A DNA stretch of 58,527 nucleotides from assembly GCF_020832045.1 (NCBI RefSeq), contig NZ_JAFIFK010000055.1, positions 1-58,527 of the forward strand, read 5' to 3'. A model generated the notes under the pieces. It had not been told where the DNA came from. It saw nothing but the letters and a program-made list of their open reading frames with translations, and made no database searches. The translations under genes were made by a program, and so were the position numbers. Shown here piece after piece: positions 28,245 to 37,376 of this stretch. Source of the stretch: Halomonas sp. GTDB taxonomy: Bacteria > Pseudomonadota > Gammaproteobacteria > Pseudomonadales > Halomonadaceae. Position 1 is the first letter of the stretch. The number at the start of each line of letters is the position of its first letter.

Positions 28245-28589
28245 ATGCAAGACTGTCTGTTCTGCAAGATCGTCAAGCGTGAAATACCGGCCGAGATCGT
28301 CTACGAAGACGAGCAGGTGCTGGCGTTCAACGACATCAATCCCCAGGCCCCGACTCACATTCTGATCATCCCCAAGCAGCACATTGCCACGCTCAACGAC
28401 ATCGAGGAGCGTGACCAGGCTCTCGTTGGCAGGTTGCCCTTCACGGCGGCGAGACTGGCCGCGGAGCGCGGCTTTGCCGAGGACGGCTACCGCGTGGTGA
28501 TGAACTGCAATGACCAGGGCGGACAGACGGTCTATCATATTCATATGCACCTGATGGGCGGTCGCTGCTTTACTTGGCCGGCTGGCTAG
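28245..28589 (+). CDS. hinT: Histidine triad (HIT) nucleotide-binding protein
   Basis: A purine nucleoside phosphoramidase-type HIT protein, 114 residues. CLFCKIVKREIPAEIVYEDE at the N terminus and the triad HIHMHLMGG (His98, His100, His102) identify it. Two N-terminal Cys (4, 7) may bind zinc as in many HinT proteins. RBS AAGGAG lies upstream, and the gene probably continues the purD-region transcript through prkB. Its end lies inside a GC-rich inverted repeat (28577-28594), the first of three hairpins before coq7. Confidence 0.93.
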   Translation: MQDCLFCKIVKREIPAEIVYEDEQVLAFNDINPQAPTHILIIPKQHIATLNDIEERDQALVGRLPFTAARLAAERGFAEDGYRVVMNCNDQGGQTVYHIHMHLMGGRCFTWPAG

Positions 28590-28720
28590 CCGGCGCCCTG
28601 CGGGAAGCCGCGCGCGTCGAGGCGTGCGACGCATCAGGTGCACCCAGTACATGGCGCCACCCAATGGGTGGCGCTGCCGTTACTTGGCGGCTGCATTGGG
28701 CCGACGAATGCAGAGCTGCC
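28577..28720. other. Three hairpins spanning the hinT-coq7 gap
   Basis: GCCGGC-N6-GCCGGC (28577-28594) overlaps the hinT stop; a 9-bp stem with AAT loop lies at 28654-28674; CTGCATT/AATGCAG lies at 28691-28713, with outer partial pairing from 28686 to 28720. None has a T run. The 192-bp gap has no gene; TTACTTGG occurs twice (near 28570 and 28680) and GGGAAGCCGCGC twice (near 28600 and 28740). It could be a structured leader of coq7, a processing site, or a decayed duplication. Confidence 0.45.
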
Positions 28721-28781
28721 AAACGCTCGCTTCTCGCGATGGGAAGCCGCGCTCAGGAAGGCTGCGTAAAGGATAAGAGAA

Positions 28782-29426
28782 ATGAACCGCCACTACTCCC
28801 CGGCCGACAATCTGATCCATCAGTTCGATACCGTTCTACGAACCCTGATCCCTCGCGCCGCCGTGGCTTCGCGCCCCTCGCCGGCAACGGCGGATGTCCA
28901 GGACGACGACATGAGTGTCGACGAGCGTCGCCACGCCGCCGGGCTGATGCGGGTCAACCATACCGGTGAGGTATGTGCCCAGGCGCTCTATCAAGGCCAG
29001 GGCTGCACGGCCAAGCTGCCCGAAGTGCGCAGCCAGATGGAGCATTCCGCCCAGGAAGAGATCGACCATCTGGCCTGGTGCGACGAGCGGCTGCAGGAGC
29101 TCGACAGCCATCCCAGCGTGCTCAATCCGCTATTCTATGCGGCGTCGTTCGGCCTCGGCGCCGTGGCGGGTGCGATTGGCGATCGTGTCAGCCTGGGGTT
29201 CGTTGCCGCGACCGAGGAGCAGGTCGGCAAGCACCTGGAAGATCACCTGGTGCGCCTGCCGGTGGGCGACCATCGCTCCCGCGCCGTTTTGCGGCAGATG
29301 GCCATTGACGAGGCGCACCATGCCCAGCTGGCGCTGGAAGCCGGGGGGGCACGCTTTCCGGCGCCGGTCAAGTTCGGCATGTCGTTGATGTCAAAGGTGA
29401 TGACCAAGAGCGTCTACCGTCTCTGA
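28782..29426 (+). CDS. coq7: Coq7-type ubiquinone biosynthesis hydroxylase
   Basis: A di-iron monooxygenase that hydroxylates the 2-polyprenyl-3-methyl-6-methoxy-benzoquinol ring late in ubiquinone synthesis, replacing UbiF in bacteria lacking that flavoenzyme. The 214-residue product shows the four-helix ligand set: NHTGE (about 64-68), QEEIDH (about 87-92), [13 protein letters not shown] (about 147-159) and IDEAHH (about 176-181). An N-terminal extension of about 45 residues precedes the core. RBS GGATAAGAG lies just before the ATG. A hairpin follows 65 bp downstream, before the converging OsmC-like gene. Confidence 0.94.
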   Translation: MNRHYSPADNLIHQFDTVLRTLIPRAAVASRPSPATADVQDDDMSVDERRHAAGLMRVNHTGEVCAQALYQGQGCTAKLPEVRSQMEHSAQEEIDHLAWCDERLQELDSHPSVLNPLFYAASFGLGAVAGAIGDRVSLGFVAATEEQVGKHLEDHLVRLPVGDHRSRAVLRQMAIDEAHHAQLALEAGGARFPAPVKFGMSLMSKVMTKSVYRL

Positions 29427-29490
29427 GTCGCCACTATGGAAGATGAGAATCTTCGCCGCTTGCTAGATGCACCCCATCCCATCAGACCAA

Positions 29491-29514
29491 GAAGGCCCGC
29501 CTGAGCGGGCCTTC
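29491..29514. terminator. Hairpin between coq7 and the OsmC-like gene
   Basis: A perfect 10-bp GC-rich stem with CTGA loop (29491-29500/29505-29514). Weak T content on either side (TTCTTGG on the minus strand). It lies between converging genes and probably serves both. Confidence 0.65.
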
Positions 29515-29540
29515 CGGCGTCGGTCGCTAGCGCCGGCGCC

Positions 29541-29960
29541 TTAATCTTCGACGATGCTGTAGGAGTGGGTGATTTCGACCCCGCCCTTGGCCAGCATGAT
29601 CGAGGCGCTGCAGTACTTCTCGGCGGATAGCTCCACCGCACGCTTGACCTGATTATCCTTGAGGTTTCGCCCGCTGACGGTGAAATGCACGTGGATCTTG
29701 GTGAACACGGCAGGCACCTCATCGGCGCGCTCGGCCTCGATGCTGGCAACGCAGTCGGTCACACCGGCCCGCGACTTCTCCAGGATCTCTAGCACGTCGA
29801 AAGACGTGCAGGCGCCCATGCCCATCAGCAGCATCTCCATGGGGCGCGGGCCGGTATTGCGTCCGCCGTGATCGGGCGGGCCATCGATGACCACGCTGTG
29901 ACCGCTTCCCGATTCGGCGACGAATTGACGGCCATCGGTCCATTTGACGCTGGCTTTCAT
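29541..29960 (-). CDS. OsmC/YhfA-family protein
   Basis: A 139-residue OsmC-fold protein. MKASVKWTDGRQFVAESGSG matches the start of E. coli YhfA, and MEMLLMGMGACTSFDVLEIL carries the conserved second-region Cys; AEKYCSASIML supplies the other. OsmC proteins reduce organic hydroperoxides through such a pair; the YhfA branch has no proven role. The ATG at 29960 is preferred over a TTG at 29966 by homology; AAGGAAA lies upstream. It converges on coq7. Confidence 0.85.
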   Translation of the reverse strand: MKASVKWTDGRQFVAESGSGHSVVIDGPPDHGGRNTGPRPMEMLLMGMGACTSFDVLEILEKSRAGVTDCVASIEAERADEVPAVFTKIHVHFTVSGRNLKDNQVKRAVELSAEKYCSASIMLAKGGVEITHSYSIVED

Positions 29961-30021
29961 GGGCAAGGTTTCCTTATCGGTACGTTCGAGGCGAACAGCT
30001 TACCATCCTGCGGTGCTTGGC

Positions 30022-30693
30022 TCAGCCCTGGCGCGTGCCCAGCTCCCGATCGAGTTCAGTCAGGCGCTCAGGCGTGCCGACATCGACCCAACGGCCGCGA
30101 TGATGAGTCCCGCCGACGCGACCTGTACGCATTGCCTCACGCAGCAGCGGGGCCAGCGGAAATGCCCCGGGGGGATGTGCGGCCACTAGTGCTGGGTCGA
30201 GCAGGCTGAGACCGGCAAAGGTCAGCCTTGGCTCGCCCTCCTCATGTACCCGGCCCGCGGTGTCCAGGTGGAAATCGCCGCCAGGATGATGAGTGGGGTT
30301 GTCGACCAGCACCAGGTGGGCCAGATCTCGCTCCAGGTCGGTTAGCGTCAAGGGGTCGAATTCACACCATATATCGCCATTGACCAGCAGGAAGGGGGCA
30401 TGACCCAGTAGTGGCAGTGCCTGGCGAATGCCGCCGCCGGTTTCCAGTGGGTGTGTCTCGCGGCTCCAGGCGATCTGAGTGCCATAGTGGCTGCCATCGC
30501 CTAGCGCGGCGACGATCTGGTCGGCGCGATAGCTGACGTTGATCACGACGTCACGGATGCCTGCTGCCGCCAGGCGCTCCAGGTGGTGAACGATCAATGG
30601 CTTGCCCGCAACCGGCAGCAACGGCTTGGGGCAGCGGTCGGTCAAGGGCCGCATGCGTTTGCCCAGGCCGGCAGCCAGAATCATGGCTTTCAT
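30022..30693 (-). CDS. murU: N-acetylmuramate alpha-1-phosphate uridylyltransferase MurU
   Basis: Transfers UMP to MurNAc-1-phosphate in the recycling shortcut to UDP-MurNAc that bypasses MurA. The 223-residue product is a nucleotidyltransferase with [20 protein letters not shown] (about 4-23) and the metal-binding VNGDIW (about 104-109). It overlaps amgK by 4 bp (ATGA), exactly the amgK-murU arrangement known from Pseudomonas. The function is inferred from this pairing; generic glucose-1-phosphate nucleotidyltransferases look similar. The pathway underlies intrinsic fosfomycin tolerance in pseudomonads. Confidence 0.88.
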   Translation of the reverse strand: MKAMILAAGLGKRMRPLTDRCPKPLLPVAGKPLIVHHLERLAAAGIRDVVINVSYRADQIVAALGDGSHYGTQIAWSRETHPLETGGGIRQALPLLGHAPFLLVNGDIWCEFDPLTLTDLERDLAHLVLVDNPTHHPGGDFHLDTAGRVHEEGEPRLTFAGLSLLDPALVAAHPPGAFPLAPLLREAMRTGRVGGTHHRGRWVDVGTPERLTELDRELGTRQG

Positions 30694-31733
30694 GTCGCCT
30701 CCTCACCGGAAGCGGCAGCCAGCCGCTGCATCAGGGCGGGGCGGAAATCTTCCGTCAGCCAGCGCTGGAAGGCGTCGTGCTCGGGCAGATCGGTCAGGCT
30801 GTCCTCAAGGTGCGTGAGGAAATGCAGCAGCCGTTCGAGATAGCCTGTGCGTTCGTCGCGTAGGGTCAAGCGACAGAAAATGCCCAGCACTTTGAGCGCG
30901 CGCTGTGCCGCCATGGCCTGCACCTGGCGGTGGAAGGTTTCGCTGTCGATGGATCTGGGCAAGCGCCCGTCTTGCATGGCCCGCTGACGGAAAGCTTCGA
31001 CCCAGGCGGTAAAGCGGCCTGCAGGGAAACGGCAGTAGCGGCCACGCAGCAGTGAAATCAGGTCGTAGCTGATGGGGCCGGCCACGGCGTCCTGGAAGTC
31101 GATCAGGAAGAGCCTTTCGTCATGCACCATCAAATTCATGGCATCGTAATCGCGATGCACCGTGACCACCGGCTGTGCCAGGGCAGAGTCGATCAGTGAC
31201 TGGCGCAGTTCGTTCCAGCCGGGAGGCAGAGCGGTCTCGCCAAGCCACTGGGTGAGGCACCATTCGGGGAATAGATCCAGTTCGCGGCCGAGCAGGGCAG
31301 CGTCGTAGATGGGGAGCGGATCGGGGCCGGCGCGGTTCTGCAACGCATGGATCAGTTCCATGGCATGCTCGTGCCAGCGCAGGGTATCGGCATGGTCGAT
31401 ACTCTTGAATCGGAGCTGTAGCGGAGTGTCGCCCAAGTCGTCGAGTTCGAGGAAGCCCGCTTCCAGATCTACGGCATACAGGGCCGGTACCGGCAGGCCG
31501 CCGGCGCGCCAGCGTCGGGCGATATCGACGAAGGGACGGCTGTCCTCCTGGGCGGGCGGAGCGTCCATCAGCATACGCGAGCGGCCGTCGGGCAGCGTGA
31601 GGCGGAAATAGCGACGAAAGCTGGCATCTCCCGCGGCCAGACGCAGATTCAGCACGTCGGCAGGCAGATGGTGTTGCGCTGCTGCCCAGTGGCGCAGGGC
31701 GTCGAATCGCGGCGAGGTTTCGGCCGGGGTCAT
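30690..31733 (-). CDS. amgK: N-acetylmuramate/N-acetylglucosamine kinase AmgK
   Basis: An aminoglycoside-phosphotransferase-fold sugar kinase that phosphorylates the anomeric position of MurNAc (and GlcNAc) from recycled peptidoglycan. The 347-residue product has HRDYDAMN (catalytic HxDxxxxN, about 193-200) and [15 protein letters not shown] (about 211-225) with the metal-binding Asp. The ATG at 31733 follows AAGGAGCC; the longer frame to 31790 lacks a site. Co-transcribed with murU and divergent from lptD, as in Pseudomonas. Confidence 0.9.
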   Translation of the reverse strand: MTPAETSPRFDALRHWAAAQHHLPADVLNLRLAAGDASFRRYFRLTLPDGRSRMLMDAPPAQEDSRPFVDIARRWRAGGLPVPALYAVDLEAGFLELDDLGDTPLQLRFKSIDHADTLRWHEHAMELIHALQNRAGPDPLPIYDAALLGRELDLFPEWCLTQWLGETALPPGWNELRQSLIDSALAQPVVTVHRDYDAMNLMVHDERLFLIDFQDAVAGPISYDLISLLRGRYCRFPAGRFTAWVEAFRQRAMQDGRLPRSIDSETFHRQVQAMAAQRALKVLGIFCRLTLRDERTGYLERLLHFLTHLEDSLTDLPEHDAFQRWLTEDFRPALMQRLAAASGEEAT

Positions 31734-31809
31734 GCTGGCTCCTTGTCGTGCCGGACAGTGCCGGTTGACGCTCGTGAGGCGCCGCCGCATGCTGAGCGAT
31801 CAGGCGCAT

Positions 31810-31837
31810 ACGACAGGCTGGGTGCGGTCTGTATAAT
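31810..31837 (+). promoter_or_regulatory. Putative promoter of lptD
   Basis: A perfect TATAAT (31832-31837) preceded after 16 bp by ACGACA (31810-31815, 4 of 6 to consensus). It sits 33 bp before the lptD start, within the 137-bp gap to the divergent amgK. I do not see a clear sigma-E element. Confidence 0.55.
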
Positions 31838-31870
31838 ACCGATTCTCTTCGCCAAGGACATCGAGGGACC

Positions 31871-34306
31871 ATGGGCAAGCGATATGCAGGAACGGCACTG
31901 GCTGGCCTGATCACAACCGGTCTGACGCTTGGTGTGCCCCAAGTGGCGGCGCTGGAACCGATGGCCTCATGGCAGCTCGACTGGCACCCTTGGAGCGATG
32001 ATCCACCCGCCGAGGCGCTTTGTCGCGGTGTCTATGTGATGCCCGCCTATCTCTTACCCACCGGCGATCTGCCGGGGCAGGTGCGCAGCGAGTCCGATAG
32101 CGCTTACTACGGCGATGAGGGTGAAACCATCCTGGGTGGTGAAGTCATTCTGCGCCGGGACGACAGCCAGCTCGAGTCGCCGCGGGTCAGCGTGCCGCCC
32201 GAACGCGACCGGGCGTTCGTCGAGGGACCGCTGGCGCTGCGGGATACCAACCTGCTGGTGCGCGGCGAGTCCGGCGAAGTCTCCCTGACCAGCGACGCGG
32301 CAAGTATCGATAGCGCCCATTTCGTGGTACACGACCGGCATCTGCGCGGCGATGCGCTGCAGCTGGAGCGATTGGAGGATGGACGCTTCCGGCTCAATTC
32401 GGCGAACTTCACCACCTGTGACCCGGGCGACAACCTGTGGCAACTGGTGACCGGCGACCTAGTGCTCGATCGCGAAAGTGGCTTCGGTACGGCGCGTCAC
32501 GCTCGCTTGGAGGTGAAGCAGGTGCCGGTATTCTACTGGCCGTGGGTGCGCTTCCCCATCGATGACCGCCGCCATACCGGCTTCCTGTGGCCCGAAATAG
32601 GGCTCTCCGGGGGGGCGCTGGACTACGCTCAGCCATTCTACTGGAACATTGCGCCCAATCACGATGCCACCATCACGCCGCGCTGGATCAGCGACCGTGG
32701 GTTGCTGCTCGGTGGGGAGTATCGTTACTTGTTCCCCAGCGATGTCGGGCAGATCGAGGGCGCCTACCTTTCAAGTGATGACGGGGGTTCCAGCGACGAT
32801 CCGAGCGATCCATCACGGCGCTATGAAGGCGAGGATCGCTGGTATGTCGACTATCGCCACAGCGGGCGTTTCGATGCACGAACACGCTATAACCTGCGCT
32901 ATGGGGCGGCCAGCGATGGGCGTTACTTTGACGACTATGGCAGTATTTTCGGTGATGACCCCACGAACATGCCGCGCCTGGCTCAGATCGTCTATCGAGG
33001 GCCCCTTTGGCATCTCGACGCCAGGGCCCAAGGTTACCAGCGGCTCGACGACCCGCTACGCGATCGCAAGAAGCCCTTCTACCGGCTGCCCAGCCTGACC
33101 GCCAATGCTCGCTGGTCGCAGCCTGGTGGCTTGTATCAAGAGTGGCGCTCCAACGTCACCTATTTCTGGCGCGACGTCGATCGCAATCGGGTGCCGCTGC
33201 GTGAAGCGGCCGTCGGCACACGGCTGCATCTCTCTCCCGCCACCGGCTGGCGGTTCGACGAGACCTGGGGCTACCTCGAACCCCGCGTTGAATGGCTCTA
33301 CACCGCCTACGACCTCGATTACGGTGAGCGGGTGACGGACCGCGACACCTCTTTGCAACGTGCTGTTCCGGTGTCTTCGATCGATGGCGGCCTGATCTTC
33401 GAGCGTGAGCTGGAGCTCGGCGGTCGCGACTATCGCCAGACGCTCGAGCCGCGGCTCAACTATGCTTATGTGCCAGCTCGTGACCAGAGCGATTTTCCCG
33501 ATTTCGACAGCGACGAACGGGCTTTCTCCTGGAACCAGCTCTGGTCGCCACACCGTTTCTCGGGATCCGATCGGGTCGGTGACCTCAATCGCCTCTCCTA
33601 CGGCGTCAGCACTCGCTTCCTTGAAGATGCCAGCGGTCGTGAACGCTTCATGCTCGGCATGGGCCAGTCGGTCTACTTCGACGACCGTAATATCGACATG
33701 GCCGGCGACCCCGACACCCTGCCTTCACCGGCTGCCGACGACGGGGAGCGTCTTTACCAAGCGACCCGGGATCGTTCACCGCTAGTGACACGGCTCGACT
33801 GGCGTATCACCGATCGCTGGAGTACGCGATATGAGCTGCTCTACGACGAGCAGCGCAGCCGCACCGAGAGAACCAGCGTGGGTGTCGCGTATCGCGATCC
33901 TCGCGGTCATGTGTTGAACCTTGCCTATCGTTGGCAACTCGAAGGGTTCGATCCTTCGGGAGAAGACGAGGACCGCCTGGGTTATGATCGCGATGAGTAC
34001 GAGCTGTCCTTTGCGTACAAGGTCAATCCCAGAATTGATCTGATCGGCCTCTACCTGTACGACCATACCAATAGTCGTAGCCTGGACCAGCTGGCCGGTG
34101 TGCAGTGGAACGACTGTTGTTATGGAGTGCAATTGGTCTGGCGTGAGTGGGTCAACGACAATGACACCGCCAACACCATTGCCGACGATTTCAACGAGCG
34201 CGGGTTGTTCCTGCGTTTCGTCTTCAAAGGTCTGGGAGGCGTTGGCGGTGATGCCGGCGACTATTTCGAACGGGCCATTCCGGGCTATCGAGCCACTGCC
34301 TTCTAA
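31871..34306 (+). CDS. lptD: LPS-assembly protein LptD
   Basis: The outer-membrane beta-barrel that, with LptE, inserts lipopolysaccharide into the outer leaflet. The 811-residue product has a signal peptide (about 1-28), an N-terminal jellyroll/OstA domain (about 60-190), and a large barrel starting near FYWPWVRFPIDDRRHTGFLW. The cysteines needed for the inter-domain disulfides are present: LCRGVY near 47, TTCDPGD near 180, and the adjacent pair in DCCYG near 755. Length is typical. It is divergent from amgK-murU and followed by surA, whose homologues deliver LptD to the BAM complex, so chaperone and client are co-transcribed. Confidence 0.96.
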   Translation: MGKRYAGTALAGLITTGLTLGVPQVAALEPMASWQLDWHPWSDDPPAEALCRGVYVMPAYLLPTGDLPGQVRSESDSAYYGDEGETILGGEVILRRDDSQLESPRVSVPPERDRAFVEGPLALRDTNLLVRGESGEVSLTSDAASIDSAHFVVHDRHLRGDALQLERLEDGRFRLNSANFTTCDPGDNLWQLVTGDLVLDRESGFGTARHARLEVKQVPVFYWPWVRFPIDDRRHTGFLWPEIGLSGGALDYAQPFYWNIAPNHDATITPRWISDRGLLLGGEYRYLFPSDVGQIEGAYLSSDDGGSSDDPSDPSRRYEGEDRWYVDYRHSGRFDARTRYNLRYGAASDGRYFDDYGSIFGDDPTNMPRLAQIVYRGPLWHLDARAQGYQRLDDPLRDRKKPFYRLPSLTANARWSQPGGLYQEWRSNVTYFWRDVDRNRVPLREAAVGTRLHLSPATGWRFDETWGYLEPRVEWLYTAYDLDYGERVTDRDTSLQRAVPVSSIDGGLIFERELELGGRDYRQTLEPRLNYAYVPARDQSDFPDFDSDERAFSWNQLWSPHRFSGSDRVGDLNRLSYGVSTRFLEDASGRERFMLGMGQSVYFDDRNIDMAGDPDTLPSPAADDGERLYQATRDRSPLVTRLDWRITDRWSTRYELLYDEQRSRTERTSVGVAYRDPRGHVLNLAYRWQLEGFDPSGEDEDRLGYDRDEYELSFAYKVNPRIDLIGLYLYDHTNSRSLDQLAGVQWNDCCYGVQLVWREWVNDNDTANTIADDFNERGLFLRFVFKGLGGVGGDAGDYFERAIPGYRATAF

Positions 34307-34353
34307 TTGTGCGAGACGCCCTACACGTGAGCCAAATGAGAGGAAAGAGAGAC

Positions 34354-35022
34354 ATGCGAATTTCACCATTCGCCACCCTGGGTGCCTTGGGATTGGCCCT
34401 GTGCCTTGGCGCCGTGCCGCTGACGGCCGTGGCCCAGGACCAGGACTTCCAGCCGGTACAGCGACAGTCCTTGGATCGCATCGTGGCCGTGGTGAACCAG
34501 CAGGCCATCATGCACAGCCAACTCGAAGAGCGAATGGAGCAGGCGCGCAGCCAGCTGGCGGCGCAAGGGCAGGGGCTGCCGACCGACGCGATGCTGCGCG
34601 AGCACGTTCTCGAGCAGGTCATTCTCGAGGAGATCCAGCTGCAGATGGCGGCAAATGCCGGGCTCAGCGTCGACGATACCGCTCTCAATCGCCAAATGCG
34701 GGAGATTGCCGAGAGCAACAACATGACTCTCGATCAGTTTGCCGACGCTCTCGAGGCCGACGGTCTTACCATGGCGGCCGTGCGCGAGGAAATTCGTCGC
34801 GAGATGCTGCTGCGTGAGCTGCATCAGCGTCAGATCGGTGGGCGGGTCAATGTCAGCACGCGCGAAGTCGAGCGCTTCATCGAACAGCAGGGCGGCAACG
34901 TGAGCCATGAACAGGCTCGCCAGATGGTCTTCCAGCGCAAGGCCAACGAAGCTCTGGATGCCTGGCTGCAGGAGATTCGTGCCGAGGCGTTCGTCGACAA
35001 CCGGCTCGCCAGCGGCCGCTGA
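34354..35022 (+). CDS. surA: SurA-like periplasmic chaperone lacking both parvulin domains
   Basis: The gene occupies the surA position between lptD and pdxA. The 222-residue product has a signal peptide (about 1-28), the SurA N-terminal chaperone domain (about 36-179; RIVAVVNQQAI, NNMTLDQFADALEADGL, IRREMLLREL), and then directly the C-terminal helix (about 183-217; QARQMVFQRKANEALDAWLQ, then EIRAEAFVD) that in E. coli SurA lies after two PPIase domains. SurA is usually about 430 residues; both parvulin modules are missing without a frameshift. In E. coli the equivalent engineered N+C core keeps chaperone activity, so this may be a natural minimal SurA. RBS AGGAAAGAG; pdxA follows 5 bp later. 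Confidence 0.9.
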   Translation: MRISPFATLGALGLALCLGAVPLTAVAQDQDFQPVQRQSLDRIVAVVNQQAIMHSQLEERMEQARSQLAAQGQGLPTDAMLREHVLEQVILEEIQLQMAANAGLSVDDTALNRQMREIAESNNMTLDQFADALEADGLTMAAVREEIRREMLLRELHQRQIGGRVNVSTREVERFIEQQGGNVSHEQARQMVFQRKANEALDAWLQEIRAEAFVDNRLASGR

Positions 35023-35027
35023 AAACG

Positions 35028-36080
35028 ATGCCGCAACACCTGCCCGTGCTGGCCGTGACCAGCGGAGAGCCTGCCGGTATCGGCCCCGATTTGTGCCTGC
35101 AGCTGGCCTTGCACCACCCCTTGCCCGCACGGCTAGTGGTGGTGGGGGACCCGATGCTGCTGGCCGAGCGGGCCGCTCTGCTCGGCTTGGACATCAGGTT
35201 TGCTGAGTTGAAGCGGGGCCAGCCGGTGCCTGAGGCAACGCCCGGCGTATTGTCGGTATGGCCGGTATCTCTACGCGAGCCCTGCCACCCGGGACGGCTT
35301 GCCGAGGCCAATGCCGACTATGTGCTGGAGACCCTCGATGTGGCGGTGGCCGCCTGTCTCGATGGGCACGCCGACGGTATGGTCACCGCACCGCTGCACA
35401 AAGGGGTGATTATCGATGCCGGCCATGCGGGGTTTCGTGGCCATACCGAGTACCTGCGAGACGCCTGCGGCGTGGATGAGGTGGTCATGATGCTGGCCAC
35501 CGACAGCGCTCTGCACGGCGAGCGACCCGGCTGGCAGGGCAGCACCGCGCTGCGAGTGGCCCTGGCCACTACCCACCTGCCCCTCAGCGAGGTGGCTGGT
35601 GCCATCAGTGGATCGGGTCTGGCGCGTATCTTGCGTATTCTGCAGGCGGACCTGACACGCTGGTTCGGTATCGCCGCGCCACGCATTGCCGTTTGCGGCC
35701 TTAATCCCCATGCCGGGGAAGGCGGGCATCTGGGCCGTGAGGAGATCGAGGTGATCGAACCCTGTCTCGAGCGCTTGCGCGGCGAAGGGATGATGCTCGA
35801 GGGCCCGCTGCCCGCCGACACCCTGTTCACGCCGCGACATCTGGCCGGCGTCGATGCCGTGCTGGCGATGTATCATGATCAGGGGTTACCGGTACTCAAG
35901 TATGCCGGCTTCGGCCGAGCAGCCAATATCACTCTGGGCCTGCCCATCGTGCGTACCTCGGTGGACCACGGTACGGCCTTGGATCTGGCCGGGCATGGCC
36001 TGGCCGATCCGGGTAGCCTGCAAGTCGCCGTGGCACTGGCTGCACAGATGGCCTGTCGTGGCGCGGTAGCCCCTAATTGA
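35028..36080 (+). CDS. pdxA: 4-hydroxythreonine-4-phosphate dehydrogenase
   Basis: An NAD-dependent enzyme of pyridoxal phosphate synthesis. The 350-residue product starts with LAVTSGEPAGIGPDLCLQLA and has the metal-binding histidines in FRGHTEYL (about 137-144), TTHLP (about 185-189) and AMYHDQGLPVLKY (about 282-294). Length is slightly above E. coli PdxA (329). It begins 5 bp after surA with only a weak ribosome site, suggesting coupling. surA-pdxA-rsmA-apaG-apaH order is the standard gammaproteobacterial operon. Confidence 0.95.
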   Translation: MPQHLPVLAVTSGEPAGIGPDLCLQLALHHPLPARLVVVGDPMLLAERAALLGLDIRFAELKRGQPVPEATPGVLSVWPVSLREPCHPGRLAEANADYVLETLDVAVAACLDGHADGMVTAPLHKGVIIDAGHAGFRGHTEYLRDACGVDEVVMMLATDSALHGERPGWQGSTALRVALATTHLPLSEVAGAISGSGLARILRILQADLTRWFGIAAPRIAVCGLNPHAGEGGHLGREEIEVIEPCLERLRGEGMMLEGPLPADTLFTPRHLAGVDAVLAMYHDQGLPVLKYAGFGRAANITLGLPIVRTSVDHGTALDLAGHGLADPGSLQVAVALAAQMACRGAVAPN

Positions 36081-36103
36081 CAGCAATATACAAGGACATA
36101 TCC

Positions 36104-36916
36104 ATGGCATCGCGCCCGCCGGTCCATCGCGCTCGTAAGCGCTTCGGCCAGAACTTTCTGCGTGACCCCGGCATCATCTCGCGAATCGTGCGTTCGATCG
36201 CCCCGCGCCCCGGCGACCGCCTGGTGGAGATAGGCCCCGGTCAGGGTGCGTTGACCGAGCCGCTGCTCGACGCCGCCGGCGGTCGCCTCGAAGTCATCGA
36301 ACTGGACCGTGACCTGATTCCAGGGTTGCGCGTGCAGTTCTTCAACCACCCCGATTTCGTCATACACGAGGGCGATGCGCTCAAGTTCGACTTTCGCGCC
36401 CTGCGTGGCGACGGCGAGCCGCTCCGCGTCGTGGGCAACTTGCCTTACAACATCTCGACGCCGCTGATCGCTCATCTTCTGGAAGCGGGCGATGTCATCG
36501 CCGACATGCACTTCATGCTGCAGAAGGAGGTCGTGGATCGTCTGGCCGCCGAGCCTGGCGGGGCCGACTGGGGACGCCTTTCGGTGATGGCGCAGTATCG
36601 CTGTCGCGTCGACGATCTGTTCACGGTGCCACCCGAGGCCTTCGTACCGCGGCCGAAGGTCGACTCCGCCATCGTTCGATTGACGCCTTACGCCGAACTG
36701 CCGTGGCCTGCGCAGGACGAGGCGCTGCTGTTCTCCGTGGTACGTCAGGCCTTCTCCCAACGGCGCAAGACCCTGCGCAACAATCTCAAGGGACTGGTCG
36801 ACGACGAAGCGTTCTCGGCTCTGGGTATCGATGCCGTACGTCGACCCCAGACGCTGAACGTGGAGGAGTTCGTGCGCATTGCCAACCACCTGGCCGCGTC
36901 GGAGGCGACGATATGA
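36104..36916 (+). CDS. rsmA: 16S rRNA (adenine-N6,N6)-dimethyltransferase
   Basis: KsgA/RsmA dimethylates A1518 and A1519 in helix 45 of 16S rRNA, a late check on 30S assembly. The 270-residue product has RKRFGQNFLRDPGIISRIV (about 10-28), the SAM-binding EIGPGQGALTEPLL (about 45-58) and the catalytic VGNLPYNIST (NLPY, about 111-120). The ATG at 36104 has AAGGA at 36092-36096; an in-frame TTG at 36077 is rejected. Its stop overlaps apaG. Confidence 0.96.
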   Translation: MASRPPVHRARKRFGQNFLRDPGIISRIVRSIAPRPGDRLVEIGPGQGALTEPLLDAAGGRLEVIELDRDLIPGLRVQFFNHPDFVIHEGDALKFDFRALRGDGEPLRVVGNLPYNISTPLIAHLLEAGDVIADMHFMLQKEVVDRLAAEPGGADWGRLSVMAQYRCRVDDLFTVPPEAFVPRPKVDSAIVRLTPYAELPWPAQDEALLFSVVRQAFSQRRKTLRNNLKGLVDDEAFSALGIDAVRRPQTLNVEEFVRIANHLAASEATI

Positions 36917-37311
36917 ACCAGATTTCGGACGTGCCGCTGGAGCGGGAAGTGCTGGTCGACGTTGAGCCCGATTTCCGCGCCGACGAGTCCTCGCATGACG
37001 ATTCACGCTATGTCTTCAGCTACACGGTGACTATCCACAACCACTCGAAGCGCAACATTCAACTGCTGGCTCGCCACTGGCGTATCACTCAGGGGAGCGG
37101 CAAGGTGCAGGACGTGCGCGGTAAGGGCGTGGTTGGTCAGCAGCCCATGATCGGCCCGGGGCAGACCTTCCGTTATACCAGCCGAGCCATCCTCGATGGA
37201 CCGGTAGGCGTGATGGAAGGCGCCTACACCTGTGTCGATACCGCCAGTCAGCGCCCCTTCGAGGTGACCATTGCGCCCTTCCGCCTGGCCGGGCCCAACC
37301 AGGTACATTGA
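36913..37311 (+). CDS. apaG: ApaG protein (Co2+/Mg2+ efflux-associated)
   Basis: A small FN3-like beta-sandwich protein of uncertain role, linked genetically to cobalt resistance. The 132-residue product has the family segments YVFSYTVTIHNHS, LLARHWRITQGSGKVQDVRG (about 54-73) and EGAYTCVD. The ATG overlaps the rsmA stop (ATGA, 36913-36916), giving translational coupling. apaH follows after 65 bp with its own AAGGAG site. Confidence 0.94.
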   Translation: MNQISDVPLEREVLVDVEPDFRADESSHDDSRYVFSYTVTIHNHSKRNIQLLARHWRITQGSGKVQDVRGKGVVGQQPMIGPGQTFRYTSRAILDGPVGVMEGAYTCVDTASQRPFEVTIAPFRLAGPNQVH

Positions 37312-37376
37312 GTTCGTGTCGTAGCTGAAAGCCGAGCTGCTGCGTCCCCATTCACCGCGTCACAAGGGAAGGAGCC

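Noticed and set aside
28654..28674. Rho-independent terminator of hinT
   Set aside because: A 9-bp stem with 3-nt loop but no T tract follows; it is listed as structure only.
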